From Actinomycetota bacterium (GTDB taxonomy: Bacteria > Actinomycetota > Geothermincolia > Geothermincolales > RBG-13-55-18), in contig JACIXB010000014.1 in NCBI GenBank assembly GCA_014360685.1, positions 1 to 64,000 of the forward strand: a stretch of DNA of 64,000 nt. Reading direction: 5' to 3'. The notes under the pieces are model-generated. The model searched no databases, was not told where the DNA came from, and saw only the letters and a list, made by a program, of their open reading frames with translations. The translations under genes and the position numbers were made by a program. Below, piece after piece: positions 37,354 to 46,558 of this stretch; within the stretch, counting starts at the first letter, position 1; every line of letters begins with the position of its first letter.

Positions 37354-38538
37354 TTACGTGCCCCTTTCTCGGGATTTTTGCTTCCGGGGAGGCTTGCCCT
37401 CCCCCAGCACGGCGTGCACCTCGGGCATGAGCTCGCTTATCCTTATGCCTTGAGGGCACTTCTCCTCGCACTCGCCGCAGCCGGTGCAGTCGGAGGCCCT
37501 CTCCCCCTCGGGAAGGAAGCGATGGTAGCGGAAGCGCGGAGTCAGCTGGTCGTCGTACATCACCAGGTTGTTGTAGAGGGTGAAATTTTCCGTGATATCC
37601 ACACCGTTGGGGCAGGGCTTGCAGTAACCGCAGCCGGTACAGGGGATGGCTGCCCTTTCCTTGAATCTCCGGCGCACCTCCTCTATCAGCCTTAGCTCCT
37701 CCTCGCTCAACCTGTGGTCAGCGGAGAGGCCCGCGGTACGAAGGTTCTCCTCCAGCTGCCGCATGTTGCTCATCCCGCTGAGGACGGTGGATATCCCCGG
37801 CTGTTCCCAGAGCCAGAGGAGCGCCCATTCCGCGGGGGTTCGTTTGACGGGAAAGGATTCGAAGACCTCGGCTATCTCCCGGGGCGGGTGGGCCAGGTTG
37901 CCGCCCAGGAGCGGCTCCATGACCACCACCGCCAGCCCTTTCTCCGAGGCATACTGGAGGCCACGGGTGCCCGCCTGGTTCTCGACGTCCATGTAGTTGT
38001 ACTGTATCTGGCACATGCTCCATCCGTCGTAGCCGTCCACGATTTCGCGGAAGGCCTGGAAGTCATCGTGGAAGGAGAACCCGATCCCCCCGATGCGGCC
38101 GTCCCGGAACGCCTTCTCCGCCCGGGAAAGGAGGTCCAAGCGCTTGATATCCTCCCACCTCCTGCGGTTCAGTCCGTGAAACAGGTAATAGTCGATGCGG
38201 TCGGTCCGCAGCCTTTCCAACTGCTCACGGAGGAAGCGGTCGAAATCCTCGGGCTTTTCCACCAGCCACACGGGGCACTTGGTGGCCAGCCGGACACTTT
38301 CCCTGATGCTTCCGCCCAGGACCTCGCCCAGGAAAACCTCGCTTCGCCCGTTATGATAGGTGTAGGCGGTGTCCAGGTAGTTGACCCCGTTTTCGATGGC
38401 GTGGAGCAACATGGCCCTGGCCTCTTCAACGTTTATTTTTTCGCTTATGGGAATGCCGTCCAGGGTGGGTAGGCGCATACACCCGAAGCCCAGGATGGAG
38501 ACCTCCCATTCGCTGGTGCCGAACTTGCGGTAGAGCAT
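37354..38538 (-). CDS. Aldo/keto reductase with C-terminal [4Fe-4S] ferredoxin domain
   Basis: The 394-residue protein has an aldo/keto reductase TIM barrel (about residues 1-280) with the catalytic tetrad visible in NYLDTAYTYHNGRSEVFLG (Asp, Tyr), a following KCPVWL lysine, and FHGLNRR. The C-terminal domain has CTGCGYCKPCP and CTGCGECEEKCPQGI for two clusters. This is the widespread fusion found in anaerobes and allows ferredoxin-linked reduction in addition to NAD(P)H. The ATG at 38538 (MLYRKFGTSE) has GAGGAGG upstream. The substrate is unknown. Confidence 0.9.
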   Translation of the reverse strand: MLYRKFGTSEWEVSILGFGCMRLPTLDGIPISEKINVEEARAMLLHAIENGVNYLDTAYTYHNGRSEVFLGEVLGGSIRESVRLATKCPVWLVEKPEDFDRFLREQLERLRTDRIDYYLFHGLNRRRWEDIKRLDLLSRAEKAFRDGRIGGIGFSFHDDFQAFREIVDGYDGWSMCQIQYNYMDVENQAGTRGLQYASEKGLAVVVMEPLLGGNLAHPPREIAEVFESFPVKRTPAEWALLWLWEQPGISTVLSGMSNMRQLEENLRTAGLSADHRLSEEELRLIEEVRRRFKERAAIPCTGCGYCKPCPNGVDITENFTLYNNLVMYDDQLTPRFRYHRFLPEGERASDCTGCGECEEKCPQGIRISELMPEVHAVLGEGKPPRKQKSRERGT

Positions 38539-38932
38539 GAATCCGTCGCCTCCTCGCGAGTCCATTACCATCCTAACATTATAGCCACCGGGGCGCGGGG
38601 GATGCGGTGTAAGGGCCAACGCGGGACCCTTGAGACCGCAGGTCAAAGGCTAAGATTAACTTGCGATCACCCGGGCGGGTTGAACCTATTCCCAGGGCGT
38701 AAGGAGCGCAAGGGAAAGGTGGAAGCGTCATCAACTGGTTCATGGGTGCCCGCTGAACCCTGGGCAGGCCATCTTCGGGAGAACACGGATCTTTACCGGG
38801 GAGGATAAGTCGCCGGGCTTTTAAGAGGCAATGTAAAAAGAGCCGGAGGGTAACGTTTAGGGCAGGGGAAAAACGGGAAAACCTGAAGCAAGGGGCACGG
38901 GGGGATCGAGGTGATTCGGGAGGGGTTCCGGT
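38539..38932. other. intergenic region
   Basis: About 390 bases between the divergent aldo/keto reductase and GH29-like genes. Short open frames are present on the plus strand, but none has a ribosome binding site or a recognisable product. No strong promoter motif was found. Confidence 0.4.
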
Positions 38933-40414
38933 ATGTCTGGCGCGTTCCGAAAGGCGGTTCTGCCGCTAGTGGCGTTTCTGATCCTTTTCCTTTTCCCCGG
39001 ATGCGACCTTGATGATTACCGGCTGGTGAAGTCCCACCCCGTGCCGGAATGGTTCCGGGACGCCAAGTTCGGGGTGCTTGTCCATTACGGGCCCTACACC
39101 GTACCGGGATGGGCGCCGTTGAGTGAGCCAGGCGATTTCACCCAGATGGGATATTTTACCAACAATCCCTACGCCGAGTGGTACTGGAATACCATGAGGA
39201 TTGCCGGGAGCCCAACCTGGGAATACCATCGCCTTAACTATGGAGAGGACTTTTCCTATTTCGCCTTCGGTCCCCAGTTCGAGTCCGCATCCGGCGGTGC
39301 CGACATGGAGGGCTGGGCAGAGTTGTTCGAGGAGGCGGGCGTTCGCTACGCGATCATAACCACCAAGCACCACGACGGCTATTGTCTCTGGCCCACAGTG
39401 CATCCTAACCCGGCGCACCCGGAATGGCATTCCCGGCGGGACCTGGTCGAGGATTTCTGCCGGGCCATGCGCGGGCACGGCATTCGCGTAGGGCTGTACT
39501 ATTCATCAAGTTATGACTGGGCCTACCGGGAGATGCCGCCCATCACCGACCTCTTCTCCCTGCTCAACACCATCCTCCAGGACCCCGACTACGTTGATTA
39601 CTGCATGGCCCAATGGCAGGAGCTGGTCAAGACCTATCGGCCCGACATCCTGTGGAACGACATCGCCCTCCCGGGAGGGTTTGACCGCTGGAAGTTCTGG
39701 GCGGATTACTACAGGTCGAACCCCGAGGGGGTGGTCAATGACAGGTGGTCCCAGAATCCCGTAGAGTTGGCCTATAACCTGGCCATCGCACAAGGGGTCG
39801 AGAAGATCCCTCCTCTCTACCACTTCGATTTCTTCACCCCCGAATACCAGGTGATGCGGGAGGCGCGGCTGCTCAAATGGGAGACCTGCCGGGGAATCGG
39901 ATGGTCCTTCGCCTATAACCGGCTGGAGGAAGAGGAGACCGGGCACTTGCTTACCGGGGAGGAATTGGTAGAGATACTCGCCGACGTGGTGAGCAAGAAC
40001 GGCAACCTGCTTCTGGGAATAGGTCCGCGGGCGGACGGGACCATACCCGAGGCCCAGCAGATGGCCCTTCGCCAGCTGGGCGGATGGCTAAAGGTGAACG
40101 GCCAATCAATCTACGGGACCCGTCCCTGGAGGGAGGCAGAGGGCACCGCCGACGGGGGAGCGGTACGCGTGCGCTTCACCGCGCGGGGCGACGAAGGCTC
40201 GGGCGCCCTGTTCGCCATCCTTCTCGACAGGCCTTCGACGAGGAAGGTGGTCATCAGCGGGTTGCGCCTGGCGAAGGAAAGCAGGATCCGTCTGCTGGAT
40301 GGAAACGTGGACCTCAAGTGGCGGCAGAGAGGGGAGGACATCGTGGTGATCCTTCCCGACAGGCTACCCCAGGCCCCCGCTTACGTGCTGGCCATAAGCC
40401 CGCTGCCACCTTGA
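38933..40414 (+). CDS. GH29 alpha-L-fucosidase-like lipoprotein
   Basis: The 493-residue protein starts with a lipoprotein signal peptide (hydrophobic LPLVAFLILFLFPGC, the cysteine at about 24 being the lipidation site). The catalytic barrel of glycoside hydrolase family 29 follows: WFRDAKFGVLVHYGPYTVPG near the start, TKHHDGYCLW (the family's KHHDG motif), and the likely nucleophile aspartate in DILWNDIAL (about Asp243). The general acid is not clear. A C-terminal beta domain is present. It should act at the cell surface on fucosides or related sugars. The isochorismatase-like gene is convergent on the other strand. Confidence 0.82.
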   Translation: MSGAFRKAVLPLVAFLILFLFPGCDLDDYRLVKSHPVPEWFRDAKFGVLVHYGPYTVPGWAPLSEPGDFTQMGYFTNNPYAEWYWNTMRIAGSPTWEYHRLNYGEDFSYFAFGPQFESASGGADMEGWAELFEEAGVRYAIITTKHHDGYCLWPTVHPNPAHPEWHSRRDLVEDFCRAMRGHGIRVGLYYSSSYDWAYREMPPITDLFSLLNTILQDPDYVDYCMAQWQELVKTYRPDILWNDIALPGGFDRWKFWADYYRSNPEGVVNDRWSQNPVELAYNLAIAQGVEKIPPLYHFDFFTPEYQVMREARLLKWETCRGIGWSFAYNRLEEEETGHLLTGEELVEILADVVSKNGNLLLGIGPRADGTIPEAQQMALRQLGGWLKVNGQSIYGTRPWREAEGTADGGAVRVRFTARGDEGSGALFAILLDRPSTRKVVISGLRLAKESRIRLLDGNVDLKWRQRGEDIVVILPDRLPQAPAYVLAISPLPP

Positions 40415-40448
40415 GGTTTGGCTGGAGCGGCGCGACTACGCACAGGGT

Positions 40449-41114
40449 TTACCTTGGGAAAAGAATCTCCCTCAGATACTCGAGTCCAAGGATCTGCACC
40501 CCCTTGTTCTGCATGTGGAGGAGGCCCTCCTCGCTGACCTCCGTGCAGGCCTCGGGGACCAGGCCCACGCGGTAGTCCAGGTCGGTGGCCCCCAGCTGGG
40601 TGGCCAGGACGCAGTTGGGGAAGGTGATGCCCACGATGATCACGCTGTCCACCCCCCTTTCTTGCAGGAAAGCGTGCAGAGGGGTGCGGGAAAAGGCGCC
40701 GAAGCGCGGCTTGTACATGGCGTACTCGCCGGGTGCCAGTTCCTGGAAATTCCCCGCGAGCAACCATTTGGCATCCAGCTCGACACCTGGGGATACGGCC
40801 TCCACCAGCTGGGAACCCCAGGTCCCGGCCACCACGGCACGCATCTCTCCCCTTTCGAACTGCCAGCGTCGACAAGGATCCACGTTGCTGCCATCCGGCT
40901 TGTAGAGCCTCACCACGTGGACGATGGGTTTTTTCGCGCGGCGGAAGAGTTCCACGACCTCCACGATCCTCGGGATGGACTCTTCCGATCCCCGGACCGG
41001 CTTGGCACCCCGTGGGCTCCCGTAGTCGTTCTGGGTGTCCACCACCAGGAGGGCGCAGGATTCGGGATGGAGCTCCGTGTAGGGGGTTACCAGGTTGTTG
41101 GAGCGGTAATCCAT
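40449..41114 (-). CDS. Isochorismatase-like cysteine hydrolase
   Basis: The 221-residue protein has the family triad: Asp26 in ALLVVDTQNDYG, the lysine in MYKPRFGAF, and the nucleophile cysteine in VGITFPNCVLATQLGA, which follows a non-proline cis peptide. Relatives include nicotinamidases, ureidoacrylate hydrolases and N-carbamoylsarcosine amidohydrolases. Substrate cannot be assigned. The ATG at 41114 has GAGGAGGTC upstream; the frame extends upstream to 41480 but that part is not part of this protein. Confidence 0.86.
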   Translation of the reverse strand: MDYRSNNLVTPYTELHPESCALLVVDTQNDYGSPRGAKPVRGSEESIPRIVEVVELFRRAKKPIVHVVRLYKPDGSNVDPCRRWQFERGEMRAVVAGTWGSQLVEAVSPGVELDAKWLLAGNFQELAPGEYAMYKPRFGAFSRTPLHAFLQERGVDSVIIVGITFPNCVLATQLGATDLDYRVGLVPEACTEVSEEGLLHMQNKGVQILGLEYLREILFPR

Positions 41115-42165
41115 ACTCTGACCTCCTCGCTGGTGCCCGTGATCGACAGTTGTCCACAGTGGCTCGAGATAGCTTATCCCGCCGCCGGGTTCCCCGTCCC
41201 GGTCGGGCATTGTGAAGACTGGGGCTGGAAACCGGGATTTCCTCCTTTGCCGAGCCGGGTTGCGCCCTTCGGAGTATATTTTACCCCCTGTTGCGTCTTC
41301 GACCCGCGCTCGCACCGGATCAAGATAAACCAAGTTGGTGCATGATCCTGGCCTCCCGGGACTTGCGCCCCTGCTTCTCGTCCGTAACGGTTTGACTCGC
41401 ACACGTAACCACCACGATTTATTCTTAACCCGGGCGTATGGGGTCCCAACCCTCGCCATCTCACGCCTATCCATTCTCACCCCTTATGGATTGACCACCG
41501 CTCATTCCCGAACACGATATGTTCCCGGCCCGGGCACAAGGGACTTTATCCCCCAACCTATCATCCATCGCAGCGCCAACTTTCTCCCGCCATAGATGGC
41601 AGCCATAGATGGTGGCGGGGACCTGGCACGGAACCTGGCTGTCATGACCCCGGGGTTGGAAGCCGGTGGAGAAGGCCGGGGAATCTCCATCCGGCTGGGC
41701 TAACCGTCCATGTCCAAGGGGAATCTCGTGGACTTTCTGGGGGAGAGAGCGGAATGTCTGCCGGACCAGGATCCGGTGGCGTAAAAGGGGGTCTCCATTA
41801 CCGTTTCCCTTTTACATTCCCTGGCAAGGGCAAGCGAAAGGTCGCACGGGAAAATCGGAATGCGCCCCGGAGGGAGGCTCGGTAAAGAGTTAGGGCTACC
41901 CTTCCCGGTTTACCGAGGCATGGGCGGGCTGAAGGACTTACGTGGATGGAAAACGAAAGAAGAGATTAGATCAAGGAGCCGTACCCGGCGATGAAAAGGC
42001 GAGCGACCAAATTACCGGAAAAAATAGAGCTCAAAGTGGTTCGCAAGAAGACAGCAAACGAGCGGGGTTGATGGTAAAGGGCCGGGTTTGAGGCGGGAGG
42101 CGGACTGGGACCTTTGAGTCCGCTATGAGGTCTGGGGGCGTAGGGTAAGGAGCGAGGAAGAACCC
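41115..42165. other. non-coding region with repeats and a possible transposase relic
   Basis: About 1,050 bases without a supported gene. Reading leftward near 41305-41345, the frame contains NLVYLDPVRARVE, which resembles the LNPVRAG motif of Y1-type REP-associated transposases, but nothing else of such a protein is clear. Other signals are a repeated GCCATAGATGG near 41590, a 9-bp inverted repeat (GTAAAAGGG at 41781-41789 and its complement at 41807-41815), and CCGGA/TCCGG around 41761-41776. Confidence 0.35.
41781..41815. repeat. inverted repeat (GTAAAAGGG ... CCCTTTTAC)
   Basis: A perfect 9-bp stem with a 17-base loop. It lies in the non-coding stretch upstream of the chemoreceptor gene. 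No T tract follows, so a terminator is doubtful; a protein-binding site or a relic are alternatives. Confidence 0.5.
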
Positions 42166-43464
42166 GTGAGGCTAAGCGAGCAGGGAAGGAGCAGGTACCG
42201 GCGCGAGACGGTGGTTCTCCTGGCCAAGATGCTGGCCATTGCCACCCCCATAGGCTTGGCCGGGGTTACCCTCATCGTATACCTGACCCTTTCCGTGGAG
42301 GGAGGTTATTGGATAGCCGTGTTCGCCCTGGGGGTACCGGTTATTCTCACCGCGGTCTTTTTCTGCGTTCTCTTCGCTGCGGATACCTACATCAAGCCCC
42401 TGATACGCATTGACGAGTTCTGCTCCCAGCTGCGGTCCGGCGATTTCACTCGGTTGGAGGACGTGGAGGGGGCAGGGGTGATGCGCGAGGTTGCCTCCAC
42501 CCTGAACGAGATGAGCTCCGCTTTGGCCGCTTTTATCCGGGGCGCCGCGGAGGGTTCCGAGAAGCTGGCCGAGGCCAGCGATTCGTTGCTCAAGGTGACC
42601 GAGAGCAGTAACGCCAACCTGCAGGACATATCGCGTTCCGTGTTCGACCTGGCCAAGGAAGCCGAGGAGCAGCACCGCGGTATCTCGAGCCTCGAATCTT
42701 CGGCAGCCGAGCTCTTTCAGGATATCCGTGAGGTGGAGGAAGCGGCGCAGAGGGCCCTGGATTTCTCCGAGGAGGTCAGATCCGCCGTGGGCAGTGGCGC
42801 GGAGGCGGTGCGGGAGGCGGCGGACAAGATGAGGGAGATACGTGAGGCCACCATGCGCCTGGCTGAGCTGGTGAGCGAATTGGACGAACATTCCGGGGAG
42901 ATAGGCCTGATCATCGAGGTCATCTCCTCCATAAGCGATGAGACCAAGCTCCTGGCCCTCAACGCGGCCATAGAAGCGGCCAGGGCCGGAGAGCAAGGCC
43001 GCGGTTTTTCCGTGGTGGCCGCGGAGGTACGCAGGCTGGCAGAGGATTCCTCTACCGCCGCCGGCCGCATCGAGAGGTTGGTGAACGAGATCAAGAACCT
43101 GGTGAGCAAGGCAGCCGAGGCCATGGAGGAGGCCAGCGGAAAGGTGGGGGAGGGCATGGAGGTGAGCGAAAGGGCCCACGGCCTCCTCTCCCGCATTGAT
43201 GCCGTGTCCAGCGAGATAACCCGGCATATCGACTCGGTGATCGAGGCCGCGCGGGCCACCGGGCCTCTGAGCGGAGAGATAGGAGAGGCGGTGCGTTCCA
43301 TAGCTGCCGTGTCCGAGGCGGTGGCCGGCAACATGCAGGAGATATCCTCCTCCATCCAGGAACAGGCGGCCGCCATGCAGGAGATAACCGCCCTGATGCA
43401 CGAGTTGGACCGCATAGCGGACGGGCTTAAGGCTGTAATCGAGGCCCATTCACCCGGCCGCTGA
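42166..43464 (+). CDS. Methyl-accepting chemotaxis-type signalling protein
   Basis: The 432-residue protein has two closely spaced N-terminal membrane helices (about residues 15-42 and 46-72), a HAMP-like region (about 75-130), and a long cytoplasmic coiled-coil signalling domain. The hairpin tip is [39 protein letters not shown]. The loop between the helices is only a few residues, so there is no extracellular sensor domain. A cytoplasmic or membrane signal is implied. No chemotaxis genes are adjacent. The start is GTG at 42166. Confidence 0.9.
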   Translation: MRLSEQGRSRYRRETVVLLAKMLAIATPIGLAGVTLIVYLTLSVEGGYWIAVFALGVPVILTAVFFCVLFAADTYIKPLIRIDEFCSQLRSGDFTRLEDVEGAGVMREVASTLNEMSSALAAFIRGAAEGSEKLAEASDSLLKVTESSNANLQDISRSVFDLAKEAEEQHRGISSLESSAAELFQDIREVEEAAQRALDFSEEVRSAVGSGAEAVREAADKMREIREATMRLAELVSELDEHSGEIGLIIEVISSISDETKLLALNAAIEAARAGEQGRGFSVVAAEVRRLAEDSSTAAGRIERLVNEIKNLVSKAAEAMEEASGKVGEGMEVSERAHGLLSRIDAVSSEITRHIDSVIEAARATGPLSGEIGEAVRSIAAVSEAVAGNMQEISSSIQEQAAAMQEITALMHELDRIADGLKAVIEAHSPGR

Positions 43465-43479
43465 CCATTCTCATGCCCC

Positions 43480-46146
43480 TCAAGAGGTGATGGAAGGCTT
43501 TTCCTTTCGAGCGAGGCGCTCTTTTTCCTCCGGTGTGGGCTCACGCCGGGAGCCCTCCCAGGAGAAGCGTTCCATGACCTCCGGGTTCAGGAGGTAGTCC
43601 GGATTTCCGCCGCCGAGAAGCTTTTTCAACTGCTCCACGACCGTCGCTCCCTGGTGCGCGGAGACCTCCTCGGTGTCCCCGCCGATATGGGGGGTGGCGA
43701 TGACCGTGTCCAACCGGAGGAGGGGATGGTCGGAAGGCGGGGGTTCCTGGGGGAAGACGTCCAGCGCAGCCCCCGCCAGGTGGCCCGATTGGAGCGCTTC
43801 CAGGAGGGCGTCATGGTCCACCAGCGAGGCCCGCGAGGTGTTGATGAAAAAGGCGCCCTCCTTCATGGCGGCGAAGGCCTCGCGGTTCATCATGCCCCGG
43901 GTGGACTCGCTCTTCGGGGCGTGGAGGGTGACGAAGTCGCTCGCGGCGAGAAGCTCCTCCAGTGAGACTTTCCGGGCATGGAAAAGAGCGCCTTCTTCCT
44001 CACCCACCCCGGGATCGTGGAAAAGCGTCCGGGCGCCGAAGGGATGCACCCGCAAGGCCACCCGGCGGCCCACCTCGCCCAGGCCTATGATACCCACGGT
44101 CTTGCCCCAGAGTTCCTTGCCCTGAAACTTCACGTAGGCCTCGGCCATGCGGGAGAGGTCTCCGGCCTCGATGTTCCCCTCCCGCAGAAAGCGGGAAGCC
44201 CCTTGGATATTGCGGGCCAGCATGATCATGAAAGCCACCGTGAGGTCGGCGACGGCGTCGGCGTTCCTGCCCGGCGTCCACAACACCGGGATGCCGAAGG
44301 CGTTGGCCGACTCCAGGTCCACGTTCACCGGGTTGCCGCGACAGACAACTATTGCCTTGAGGTCAGGGGATAGGTCCAGAGCTTGGAAATCCACGACGTC
44401 CATCTCGGTTACCAGGATGTGGTATCCGGAGACGGCGGCGGCCAGGTCCTCACCGCCGGCGTGAATCCTCATCTCCTCGCGCCAGGGGCGGTAAAGGACA
44501 TCGCAGTCCCGGGAAAGCTCCTCCAGCGATTCGCGGTCCATGACCGCGGTGACCAGAATACGCGGCTTGAAGCCCGGTTTTTTCTCCTCAACCCGGACCT
44601 GCGCACCCCTGAGGAGGGAAGCGGCCATGAGCCCGGACAGGTGGGTATCGCAGGCGAAACGCAGGGAACAGGCCTCCCTCCAGCCCGCGTAGAGAACCTG
44701 GTATTCCTCCCGGTCCGGGCCGGGGACGTGCTTTCGCGCGGGGAGGCTCAGGGAATGCGCTCCCCGCACGTGGTCGTCGAATAGGCCCGCGCCCACACCG
44801 GCACAGATGGCTGCCCCCAGCGCGGACACCTCGGGCGTGCCCGCCGCGGTGATCGGACGGTCGAGGACGTCGGCGAGGATGCCCGTCCAGAGGAGACTCC
44901 TGGAAAGGCCACCGGCCACGAAGACCCTCTCCGGCTTCCCGCCCAGCACCTCTTCGACCTGCTCAAGGTTGGCCCGGGCGGAGTAGGCGATGCCTTCGAG
45001 CACGGAGCGGCTCAGGTTCCGCCTGCCCTCCCGGCCGGAAGGAGTGACCATGTGGGAGAGGGAGAGGTTGCCCACCGGGATGCCTATGGTGCGGGCGTCG
45101 AAGACGGCGGTGCCCAACGAGGAGAAGATCCCCCTGCCGCCGGGCGGGGCGAAGCGGGCCTCGGCCAGGAGCGCGGAAAGGGGTTGCCGGTATTCGCAGT
45201 ACAGCAAGCCGGCGAACCACTCGAGTACGTAACCGGCGGTGAGCCCGTTGCTCTCCAGGACGTATAAACCCGGTATAACGTGGGCTCCGCTCCACAACTT
45301 CCCCTCGGGATCCAGGGCCGGTTCCCGGGTCACCGCTTGGAGGGGCATGGTGGTGCCGGCTATCACCGCCAGGTCCCCCGGGGAGGTCGCCCCCGCCCCC
45401 AGAAGCCCGCACTGGGTGTCCGCACCGCCGGCGACCACCGGGATCCCCGGCCGCAGCCCGAGGTGGGAAGCCGCTTCGGGCGACAGTTCCCCCAGGCATG
45501 TTCCGGCGGCCACCGCCTCGGGGAATATCTTTTCCGGCAGCCCCAGGGAGAGGATGAGCTCGGACGCCCAGCGGGAGGCGGAGAGGTCCCAGAGCAGGGT
45601 TTCTCCGGCTTGGGATATCTCCGCCGCCGCCTCGCCTCCCAATTTCCAGGCCAGCCAGTCGGATAGGCTGAGGACCACAGCCGCCGCCGTTAGCGTCTCC
45701 GGCCGGTGATTGCGCAGCCAGAGGAGACGGGAAGCGGTGAAAAGGGGACTGGGCCAGTGGCCGCCCAGGGAGTGGATCTCTTTCCCCCTTTCACCGCCCA
45801 GGGCCAGGGATTCAGCCAAAGCCCGGGCGTCCTGGTTGGGGACGGCGAAGAGCGCCTCTCCCCGCCCGTCCAGGATGATGGTGGTGTTGCGCATGCTGGT
45901 GGCGGCGATGCCCGCGATCTCCCCGGGCGCGGCGCCGGCGCGCTCCAGCGCCTCCCGGCAGGCTTCGCCCAGTTTTTCCCAGACATCGTCCAGGTCCAGG
46001 TCGTAACCCAGCCCCATGGTCTCCGGGGCCGGGGGATGGGACCATTCCCTCCTGGCGGTGAAGATCTCTCCCGTGTTCGGATCCAAAAGGAGGCACCTGC
46101 CGGAGCCTCCGCCGGCGTCCAATGCCGCCAGAAATTCCCTGCCCAT
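43480..46146 (-). CDS. FGGY carbohydrate kinase fused to D-2-hydroxyacid dehydrogenase
   Basis: The 888-residue product is a single open frame joining two enzymes. Residues 1 to about 480 form an FGGY kinase, with DAGGGSGRCLLLD at the start, AGGADTQCGLLGAG and VAGTTMPLQ in the middle, and VFVAGGLSRSLLW in the second domain; the layout is closest to AI-2 kinase (LsrK)-like proteins. A linker of about 60 residues follows. Residues about 540-870 form a D-isomer-specific 2-hydroxyacid dehydrogenase with the Rossmann motif GIIGLGEVGRRVALR, Arg in VVCRGNPVN, and the catalytic His in TPHIGGDTEE. ATG at 46146 has GGAGGA upstream. The fusion suggests one pathway using a sugar-acid or phosphorylated polyol. 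Specificity is inferred only. Confidence 0.88.
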   Translation of the reverse strand: MGREFLAALDAGGGSGRCLLLDPNTGEIFTARREWSHPPAPETMGLGYDLDLDDVWEKLGEACREALERAGAAPGEIAGIAATSMRNTTIILDGRGEALFAVPNQDARALAESLALGGERGKEIHSLGGHWPSPLFTASRLLWLRNHRPETLTAAAVVLSLSDWLAWKLGGEAAAEISQAGETLLWDLSASRWASELILSLGLPEKIFPEAVAAGTCLGELSPEAASHLGLRPGIPVVAGGADTQCGLLGAGATSPGDLAVIAGTTMPLQAVTREPALDPEGKLWSGAHVIPGLYVLESNGLTAGYVLEWFAGLLYCEYRQPLSALLAEARFAPPGGRGIFSSLGTAVFDARTIGIPVGNLSLSHMVTPSGREGRRNLSRSVLEGIAYSARANLEQVEEVLGGKPERVFVAGGLSRSLLWTGILADVLDRPITAAGTPEVSALGAAICAGVGAGLFDDHVRGAHSLSLPARKHVPGPDREEYQVLYAGWREACSLRFACDTHLSGLMAASLLRGAQVRVEEKKPGFKPRILVTAVMDRESLEELSRDCDVLYRPWREEMRIHAGGEDLAAAVSGYHILVTEMDVVDFQALDLSPDLKAIVVCRGNPVNVDLESANAFGIPVLWTPGRNADAVADLTVAFMIMLARNIQGASRFLREGNIEAGDLSRMAEAYVKFQGKELWGKTVGIIGLGEVGRRVALRVHPFGARTLFHDPGVGEEEGALFHARKVSLEELLAASDFVTLHAPKSESTRGMMNREAFAAMKEGAFFINTSRASLVDHDALLEALQSGHLAGAALDVFPQEPPPSDHPLLRLDTVIATPHIGGDTEEVSAHQGATVVEQLKKLLGGGNPDYLLNPEVMERFSWEGSRREPTPEEKERLARKEKPSITS

Positions 46147-46558
46147 GGTTCCTCCTTCCTCTAACCACCCAACGGATACCAAGTGGGAGCTCATCTCCGC
46201 GCCCGCTTGAGGCTATGCATATTCTATCCTCCCGGTAAGAACCCGCGCTTACCTCCTAATGGATGTATTACGGCATATTCGACTTGCTCCTAGGACCCGC
46301 GTAAAATCCGGGCCGCTGACAGCGATCCACGCCCCTTTTTCGTGTGTATATGGGCCGGGTTCCTGGATCAGGGCATGAGGATGATTTCCGCCGCCGGAAT
46401 TTATTGGCCCCGCCCGGGCTTTATGCTTGTCGCGTGGAATACGTTCGTGGTTATTATGTGGGTTTCCACGGCCGGGGATCGCCCGGGCGTGAATAACGAA
46501 AGTAGCGGCCTGTTCCTGACGATAATCCACGGTGATGCGGTGCATGAGAGAGGAGCGA
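46147..46558. other. intergenic region
   Basis: About 410 bases between the divergent kinase-dehydrogenase fusion and geranylgeranyl-reductase-like genes. Nothing else can be supported; short frames have no ribosome binding sites and I see no strong promoter. Confidence 0.4.

Noticed and set aside
41305-41345. A Y1 transposase-like motif (YLDPVRARV).
   Set aside because: Only one motif of about 13 residues is seen; no catalytic HUH or tyrosine was found, so it is mentioned only in the intergenic entry.
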